Shown piece after piece: positions 57,001 through 64,000 of a stretch of DNA of 64,000 nucleotides. A program made the translations under genes and the position numbers. Source of the stretch: Clarireedia homoeocarpa (taxonomy: Eukaryota > Ascomycota > Leotiomycetes > Helotiales > Rutstroemiaceae); contig LNKV01000022.1 in assembly GCA_001465935.1 (NCBI GenBank), positions 496,001 through 560,000 of the forward strand. The letters run 5' to 3'. The notes beneath the pieces are model-generated. The model ran no database searches and was not told the origin of the DNA. It was given only the letters and a program-made list of their open reading frames with translations. Positions within the stretch are counted from its first letter, which is position 1, and each line of letters begins with the position of its first letter.

Positions 57001-57878
57001 TGTTTGCACTTTCAGGGCGATTCCACCTTAGGTCGAACTGATGATAAGAACTCATTTTGATCGCAATTCTCTGCTGATGAATGTGAAGTAAATATAAGTT
57101 GAAGTGCCTTTATGTTGCTGAAAGTTAGTTACTTGTTTGCACCTGGATTCAGTCACAGGAGGAGATAAGTATAGAGAATCTAACTATTTAGGACCAGTAT
57201 CAGCTGAATATGTTGAAACTTCAGTTGTAATACTGAATTTGGATTCTGCTAGATATAAAATACAAAAAGAGGTAATTTTATATATCAGGAGAGTAGAAAG
57301 AGGAAAAGAAATAGAGGAGTCTAATTCAAGGAATGTAGGGGGAAATTAGAGATAGGAGTATAGATACAATTACCAAAACAATACAGAGAACGATATAGAG
57401 AATGAATCAAGAATAAGAATTAACTAATCGACTACCTCGACGTCTTTTGTTCTTCTTCGTTACCTATCTATCCCGCCCTGTCCCATTCCATCTTTCATAC
57501 AAAAATACACGATATTATACAACGATACAAGCTCAAAGTAATAAACCTATCCATCCATCCATCCATCCATCCATTCATTGTGTTCGCGCCATTCGGATTT
57601 ATCGTATCCAGTCCAATCCCAGGCTATTCATTCCGTGTAGTCCAGCCATGCCATCCATGCTATGCCCTCAAACCAGCCCAAACCAGCCCAGCCCAGCCCA
57701 GCCCAGCCCATCCCAAACCAAATGAAAAAAAAAAATCCAAGGCAATTAATACATACATGAAACGAAGTAAAAGAAAATAAAAAGAACCACTTTCAACTCA
57801 TGCGCCGCAGTGCACCTCACCACACTTCATCTCATCTCATCACATCACATCACATCGCATCTCATATCCCCTTCCCCT
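54046..57878. other. Long intergenic region between convergent genes
   Basis: No supported gene in 3.8 kb. It includes the BTB 3' region (pyrimidine-rich near 54290-54420), AT-rich DNA at 55300-56550, and simple repeats at the right end: (CATC)n at about 57549-57574, (CCCAG)n at about 57685-57710 and (CATCT/CATCA)n at about 57826-57860. A non-coding transcript cannot be excluded. Confidence 0.4.
57826..57864. repeat. (CATCT/CACAT) pentamer repeat
   Basis: Tandem pentamers in the 3' region just downstream of the kinesin stop codon. Confidence 0.75.
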
Positions 57879-60800
57879 TCACATCTCCCCATCATCAATC
57901 CCCAAACCCGCATCCAAATCCCACTTCCTAGCCGTCAACTTCCTAACCCTCTTTACCGGGCTTCCACTCACACTCACACACGCACTGGCATTTCTGCTTC
58001 CCACTCTACTCCTCACTCTACTTGAACTTCCACTCCCTACCCTACTCCCGTTTCCTAAACCCTTCTTCCCACTTCCGCGAATCTTCTCTACCACCAGCTG
58101 CTCATCCTCAATCCTCAAGCGCTTTATGCTCTCTCCTAGGTCGAATGTTTCGTGATTATAACCGAACTCATCATTTTCATTTTCGTTTCCATTCTCAAAA
58201 CCATCCCTTGCATCATCTTCATCCGCATCCGCATCCTCATCATCACTCACCCTCCTTCTCGCATTCTTCGGATTTTCCACCCGCGACTTCACCTGCGGCT
58301 GCGACTGCGACACACCCCTGATAAAACCTCTCTTCTCCCTCAAAGCCCTCTCACTCTTCCTCTTCACCGGACTCCGCTCATTAGCCACCTCCCTCCTTAA
58401 ACTCTCCACCTCCCTCCTCAACCTCCTATTCTCCTCCTCCAGCCCCTCTCTCAAAAAATTCTCATTCTCCTTATCCTCCCCCTCCCCCTCCTCCCCACCC
58501 CCCAATCCCCTAAGCAACACCTCCACCTTCCTATCCCTCCACGCCACCTCCCTCTCTCCCGCCTCCTCGACCATTCCCCTCCACCTTCTCCCTACTTCCT
58601 CCAACCTCCTCTCCATCTCCTGCACACACTCCTCTCTGACCTCCATCTCCAGCTCCAACATCTTCTCCTCTAGCGCCCTTGCATGCGCCTCCCACTCCAT
58701 CCTCTTCTCCGTTTCGCGGAGGAGCGCCGCCCGCAAACCGTCGATTTCTTCGGACATACGGGCGATTTCCAGCGCTGCAATCTCCATTGTTGCACGTTCG
58801 GTGGAGGTGGCAGAGCCAGGGCGGTGGGAGTAGTAGGGGGAGGTGGGGGGAGAGGAGAGTGGGTAGTGGGATTGTGATTGTGAGTGTGAATGAGAAGAGG
58901 AATGCGATTGCTGCGATGAAGCGAGGATAGTAGCAGTAATCGACGGGACACGAGGAACGGTGATTTCTCGTGCCAGAGCAGAGTACCTGAGGATCTGAGA
59001 CGTAGCGTTAAAATCACCTAATGGATCAGCCGTTACGATCATGATCGCCTTTTGGGGATTGCGAGAATGTTGATGTTGCTGATTTACCGAGGGGAAAGAA
59101 TTGGAGAATAGAAGTTCGGTGAGTTTGCATTGGCGATAGGGAACGAGATTGGGCTTTTTGTTATTCATGTTAGTCTGTGATTCGTCGTACTGCATTGCAC
59201 ATCCGCTTATGCGAACGAAAAAGCAAAAACAAGTCAAGAAAAGAAAAAAAAAATACCTTAGTAGTATTCCCCAAATCCGACTGCATCTGCAAACACTGTC
59301 CCAAATACATCAAACTCTCATTAATTTTCCCCGCCTCCGCAAGCGTAGCCCCCTGAGTCTTCGAATCCCTCGCTCTCTCACTCCCCGCCAAATCCACAAT
59401 CGTAAGCGCACTTCCACCCCAGGGACCCGGATTTCTTGATTTTCTCCTCTTCTTCACTTCCACGCAGAAGAAGCCGTGAGAGCGCGATGATACGCTATTC
59501 GACCCTGTCCCTGCCACACGTCGCTCCAAAAGTCCTGCTTCAAGTACCATCAGCGCATCTTTCACATTCCCACACACAATCTTCCTCAATCCCGCAACAA
59601 CTTTCCGATCCGGTGATAGCTCTGTCGGTTTGAACAACAGCGGTCGTCGTCTTGAATCTCTTGTCGATTTATTCAGCGCAGCCGGAGTAAGAAGATCGAA
59701 AATCCTATCATTATAAACCTCGTACATGGAAATCAAAATTACATATTCTGTATGGGGATCCGCATCGACCGTAAGATGGGAGATATCTGGCAAAGACGGA
59801 AGAGCCGAGGGACGCTGTGGCAAGGTCCGTCGCGGAGTCGGTTGATTATAATCGCCCTTTTGAGGAGTTTTAGCACTAATGTATTTTCTCGCAGCGGTGG
59901 CCGTAGCCTGCATGAAAGAGGGGATAAAGGAAGTCATCGATACTGTCGATTCCTCTCCAGGTGGGCCGAGTTGAGTTGACCTTGTCGGACTTCCACTGGC
60001 ATTGGCACTGGCACTGGCACTGTCTGCATCCTCGTGAATCACAACACGAATACTTTTAGGACTTCCCGGAACCTGGAATGGCGGCAACGCCGGGTACAGT
60101 TTGGTAGGTGAGGAGGGATGAAAGGGGGTGGAATTGGGGGGCATTCGTACAACCATTGGAGTCGGCGCTCTTGAGGAGCTTCCGCGAGATGACACTGGGT
60201 CGTAAGAATACGCATCTAGGAAAGTCTGCGCCGAAAAAACCTGAGCCTCGGACGCATCTGATGCCACGATCGAGGCATGCAGTGCCGAATTCGTGGGAAC
60301 ATCTAGGATATTCTCGTCGATTGAACGAAACAACAAATCAAGCGCAAGTTGCGTAAGACCTCGTTGATTTTTCGATCCAAGAATCGTATGACTCTATTCA
60401 ACCAAAAAAAGTCAGCACTTCCACCTTGACACACCAAAACCCACCACTGCAAATTCCAATTCAAGAAAGAAAACAAAAATAATAAAAAAACAACCTTTCC
60501 CGACCCCGTAACCCCCAACGTCGCCATCAACCCATCTCTCCCTTCTCCGCCATCCACTCCCAACACCCCCTCCACCAACTCACGCACCTCCGCCCCACGA
60601 AAAACCTCCAGCTGCGAACTCTCCTCTCCAAAAACCCGCGTGAAGGCGAATTTCTCCACCGCTCGGCGACGATTGTCATTTGGCGGATGCAAGGTAATGT
60701 GGGTCGGCGCTGCACTTGCATCTGCATCTGCATCACCATGAGGATCTTCGACGGTAAGAAAGCGGTCTGTACCAGCACCAGCACCAGAACCAGAACCCGA

Positions 60801-60965
60801 ACCAGAACCACTGTTGGGCAGAGTGGGGTACAGCGTTTGTGGTTGCGATTGTGATTGACTGTGGATTTGACTTTGGTTTTGGATCGCTGCTACTGGTGGC
60901 GGAGGAGGACGCAAGCGCAAGTACACCTGAAAGAGAGCCGATTTAGAGGTCGGAGGAGGATCCAT
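57879..60965 (-). CDS. Kinesin-like motor protein, kinesin-6-like
   Basis: Three exons join in phase 0: 60965-60495, 60393-59257 and 59174-57879, giving 967 residues. The P-loop GVTGSGKSHT is formed across the first intron (about 151-160). Switch I is NSVSSRSH (about 457-464) and switch II LTIVDLAGSERA (about 489-500). After the second intron come YRQCKLTELL and an IMIVTADP block that ends the motor. Between the P-loop region and the strand EYVILISMYEVYNDRIFDLL lies an extra segment of about 180 residues, Ser/Pro/Thr-rich. A large insert at this place is the mark of kinesin-6 (MKLP/KIF20, fission yeast Klp9), which slides antiparallel microtubules in late mitosis. A coiled coil and a basic tail with a KRVRKLTARK patch follow. 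The class is inferred; function here is untested. Confidence 0.88.
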
Positions 60966-61916
60966 CGTTGCAGAGAGTGTACATGAACCAGCTTTTTGTT
61001 TTTTTTTGTAATTTTTTTTTAAGAAAAAAATAATAAAGACCAGTTATTAAGAGAAGAAGAGAAAGAGACCTAAAATCCCGTGTGAATTACTTCCTCTGAT
61101 ATGGTTTGGTGACTTTTCGTGGTCGTTGATCTGCGAGAAGATGGGAATTGGAATTTCGCGTGGAATGGTTATTGACTTGTAAATTCCCGGGGGGTTGTCA
61201 CAGTAACGAGTGAATTTGATTCTCGAGACAGACGCGAAGACGCGTGAAGCACGAATGTTCATATGAAAATTTATAATACGTAACTAGCAACTCACATACA
61301 GTATCTCCAACGACACAATTCACTCCAAAGTCCAATTTCACCGGTTCAACCAATGCACACAATACAAGACATCTATGGCAACGGTAACAGTTCAAAAAAT
61401 CTTGTCTTCTAATAATCCCCCCAGCTCTCAAATTCTCTTCTTTTCCACCATCCTAACTAGTAATCTCGAATCTAATATACAACACCGAAGTGAACAAAGG
61501 GAAGTGTTTTCGAAACGCGATGTTTCCTCTATTTGTCATTTGTATAAAATCCTCCCATATGTAATGCTTCTTCATAATCATCATGATAAAACCGAAAAAC
61601 AGAAACAGAACAGACGAGAAACAAGGAAAAGGAAAGCAAGAAGAAGAGAGGAAAAGAAAATGTTAAAAAGTCAACGACGACAAAGTTCCAAAATAGAAAG
61701 AAAGAAAGAGTTCCAAATTTCTGTTCCCTTTTTGTTTCTCCTTGCTTGCCCATGTCCTGTACTCCCCATGCACCCAATCTAAACGCCTGCCGCCCTTTTT
61801 GTGTATTCACTCCAGTAAAAGATCAATCAGGTCCAAAGGGAATCTCGCAAAAAGCCAAAAATAACACCGAATTATGTATGCACAAACACACTTTATATCC
61901 GCTCCTCCCAAATTAT
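60966..61916. other. Intergenic between kinesin start and TBC 3' end
   Basis: Contains the kinesin promoter and, from about 61560, an A- and GA-rich strand that is probably the 3' untranslated region of the TBC gene. No gene is seen. Confidence 0.45.
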
Positions 61917-64000
61917 CTACTCCTCTGATAGTCTAGTCTTTTTCTTCGAGGAGAAAAACGTCCCCTTCCTGTTGACCGGCGTCTCCCCATTCGCGATCGC
62001 TCGCTCATCTGCATATCCTTTACGGCGCTCCGCTCTCCGCTGCTCGATGGTTTCTTGACTAAGATGACCGAATCCATTGCGCCTTCTAAAACACGCATCC
62101 ATCAACGAACTGGCATCGATTAACCTCCTCGGGATCGTTTGAACCACCTGGAAAATTTCCATCGGATCACTGACTGCCTTGATCTCCTGTTCTCCAACCT
62201 TGAAAATTGCCAATGCAATACGGAACAGTGTTTTCGAGCCTTCAAAGAAGAACGAATCCCAAACTCTTAAAGTGGTTTCAATTGGTAGAGTGCCGATAAA
62301 ACACGACATGAACCAGGCCGTGGTACATAGTGTGATGGGTGGCAGGCGCATGGAAATCCTACCATCACCTGCAGTACCATCAAGTTCACCACCAATCTTG
62401 GCCCAGATTGCCGGCATGGATTCCTTAATGCTCGTCATTAAAACTCCTAGATCTACATTTGCACCTTCAAGGTTGACTTCGTGGGTCCCAGGAAGATAGA
62501 CTCTAGTAATGATGTTTAACATCCAGAATGACTTCTCCTCATCCATGAAGAGAAGCAATAGCCCAGCCAGGAAATTTAACGATTGACAATAACCTATCCT
62601 GGGGTTGTAAATAGAAAACGCTTGTAAAACTCGACGTAAAGACTGTAGCATGGGCGTTTCAGGTTCACTAATGCTTCGTGCGCTATTTCTCACCTCACTT
62701 GCCGGAGGTGGGTCTGGTTTGAATTTAATATTATCCGGGAATGTACGATTGAGATCCCGCTCAATGATTTCGTCGTCTGTTTGACTGACGCCGCCAGCAG
62801 CGGCCTGCTTCACCAAGGCATCGTAAACACCGTAATGTTTCGCGACCATCGCTGGACCACCTGCATACCAGAACCAAGCCTCTCCTCGCCAGTCGGGTGG
62901 GATACCTTTCCGTACGAAACGTTTGACTTTGGCGGTCTTTGGCGGGAATCGCATAGGTTTATCGGTGATCAGATTGTTGTCCCTCATCAATGCCACCCAC
63001 TTCCTTCGCCTCCTTTCAACATATTCGCTGTAAGGTCCATACCAAGCTTCGTATTCTTCCAACGAGACATATTGGGTCTTCTTTCGAAATCCATATCTAT
63101 CTCGCGAAGCATCTGGAAGTGGAGGTGTCGGCGCCGGCCGATCTGTAGGCTGTGGTTCGAAGTAATCGTCTCGTGACACTTGTGCTTCAAATTCCTTGCC
63201 GTCCGGAAAGTCTCCAGGGGTCAGACACGGCGTCGCAGCGGGACTTGGTATATCGAGAGTTTTCGCATGAAACATATCTGTAGATTCTCGAATGGCATAT
63301 CTCGACCCGTCCATGAAATCTGGTGGCGCCAAAGGCTCACCCATGGCTTCCTCCTCCTTTGAATTGCGTATATCCGAATCTGGTGTCACAGGTCGAACCT
63401 TCTCATCATAGTCCTCATTGTTGAACACTCTCCTCGGCTTTATCTCCCCTCCAGCTTCCAACAGCTTCTCATCCAGATCGTTGTCCTCCATTCCTGAATC
63501 CATAAAGCCCCCTTCGTACATCCCAATTGCATCATCGACAGTCATTCCTTCGTCTTTCCCGAGAAATGAAGTCCTCGAACTGCTCTTTGTCAAAACACTA
63601 CTCCTTTCGGTGCCGCTGGTTCCAAAATAACTCGAATTTGTAGTCAACGCCGATCGAAAACTAGCTCGTACTTCTTCGTCATCGAAGCCGGTAGGACGTA
63701 TAGGTGGATCTCTCCGATAAATTGAGGAATTGTTACTATCGGGTCTGCCGCTCAAAGCTGTTCTTGGCCTAAATGTGGAATTATTTAAATTGCGCTGTTT
63801 TGTATGGTTCATATCGGACGTATGGTAATCGGGAATGGACGCGGAAGGGCGTAACGGGTGAGAATGATGGTGCTGCTGTCCTGATTGTGAAGATGATGTA
63901 GAAAGTCCTCGATCTCTTGTACTGTAACCCATTCCATAATTGGCGGGACTCTCCTGAATCTGCGGCTCAGTTGGATATGTTAACCCGTGAATCAATGGGC
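61917..64000 (-). CDS. TBC-domain Rab GTPase-activating protein, 5' partial
   Basis: The frame is open from the window edge to the stop at 61917, at least 692 codons, so the start lies beyond the window. The first about 330 residues are low in complexity and Ser/Asp/Glu-rich. The TBC domain (about 360-650) opens with RKGIPPDWRGEAWFWYAG. The catalytic arginine finger lies in IERDLNRTFPDN and the glutamine finger in GYCQSLNFLAGLLLLF. Later blocks are WFMSCFIGTLPIETTLRVWDSFFFEG-like sequence. TBC proteins speed GTP hydrolysis on Rab GTPases in vesicle traffic; by overall pattern it resembles yeast Gyp3/Msb3, which is inference. The protein ends with a basic KKKTRLSEE tail. Confidence 0.9.
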   Translation of the reverse strand, partial: PLIHGLTYPTEPQIQESPANYGMGYSTRDRGLSTSSSQSGQQHHHSHPLRPSASIPDYHTSDMNHTKQRNLNNSTFRPRTALSGRPDSNNSSIYRRDPPIRPTGFDDEEVRASFRSALTTNSSYFGTSGTERSSVLTKSSSRTSFLGKDEGMTVDDAIGMYEGGFMDSGMEDNDLDEKLLEAGGEIKPRRVFNNEDYDEKVRPVTPDSDIRNSKEEEAMGEPLAPPDFMDGSRYAIRESTDMFHAKTLDIPSPAATPCLTPGDFPDGKEFEAQVSRDDYFEPQPTDRPAPTPPLPDASRDRYGFRKKTQYVSLEEYEAWYGPYSEYVERRRRKWVALMRDNNLITDKPMRFPPKTAKVKRFVRKGIPPDWRGEAWFWYAGGPAMVAKHYGVYDALVKQAAAGGVSQTDDEIIERDLNRTFPDNIKFKPDPPPASEVRNSARSISEPETPMLQSLRRVLQAFSIYNPRIGYCQSLNFLAGLLLLFMDEEKSFWMLNIITRVYLPGTHEVNLEGANVDLGVLMTSIKESMPAIWAKIGGELDGTAGDGRISMRLPPITLCTTAWFMSCFIGTLPIETTLRVWDSFFFEGSKTLFRIALAIFKVGEQEIKAVSDPMEIFQVVQTIPRRLIDASSLMDACFRRRNGFGHLSQETIEQRRAERRKGYADERAIANGETPVNRKGTFFSSKKKTRLSEE

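Overview
The window is nuclear DNA of a filamentous ascomycete (Pezizomycotina). The signs are many short GT..AG introns with CTAAC-type branch sites, a PTH11/SAT5-like rhodopsin-domain protein, a HET-domain protein, a bZIP-DUF3425 regulator, a secreted tyrosinase and LTR relics with RIP-like C-to-T decay. From remembered protein style it looks like Leotiomycetes (Sclerotiniaceae-like); that placement is inference only.

Layout. 1-3.7 kb is gene-free and full of simple repeats. 3.7-4.5 kb: small acidic nuclear-type protein (-). 5.9-8.15 kb: a secreted protein built of nine tandem 8-cysteine repeats (-), the most unusual product here. 9.2-11.5 kb: BRF1 of TFIIIB (-), divergent from a PRMT1-type arginine methyltransferase (+, 12.5-13.8 kb) that has two micro-exons. 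14.39-14.66 kb: a 273-bp MITE. 15.5-17.4 kb: MUS81 nuclease (-). 17.8-18.6 kb: a decayed gene. 19.6-20.9 kb: seven-helix membrane protein (+). 21.4-22.6 kb: Erg26-like dehydrogenase (-). 24.0-24.9 kb: NTF2-like protein (-). 25.8-27.6 kb: LPGEIR-motif protein (-). 28.1-28.5 kb: 89-residue small secreted protein (-). 30.3-32.0 kb: phosphoacetylglucosamine mutase (-). 32.6-34.6 kb: SDR plus bZIP-DUF3425 (-).

34.7-41.3 kb is a gene-poor decay zone: a metallophosphoesterase pseudogene, an LTR relic, an F-box pseudogene and one doubtful gene. Then come tyrosinase (+, 8 exons), tRNA-Pro(AGG) with a 25-nt intron (-), a HET-domain gene (+), an ORF fragment cut by a solo LTR, a GH35 beta-galactosidase relic, and a Baeyer-Villiger monooxygenase (-). 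The right end holds a BTB protein (+), a kinesin-6-like motor (-) and a TBC RabGAP (-, running off the edge).

How they fit. Housekeeping genes (BRF1, PRMT1, MUS81, AGM1, kinesin, TBC) are interleaved with accessory, secreted, self-recognition and transposon-derived DNA. tRNA-Pro is itself a Pol III target of the BRF1-containing factor. I see no large biosynthetic cluster. The best candidates for something undescribed are the nine-repeat cysteine protein and the 4-cysteine small secreted protein. All exon borders were placed by eye from splice signals and reading frame, without transcripts or database searches.
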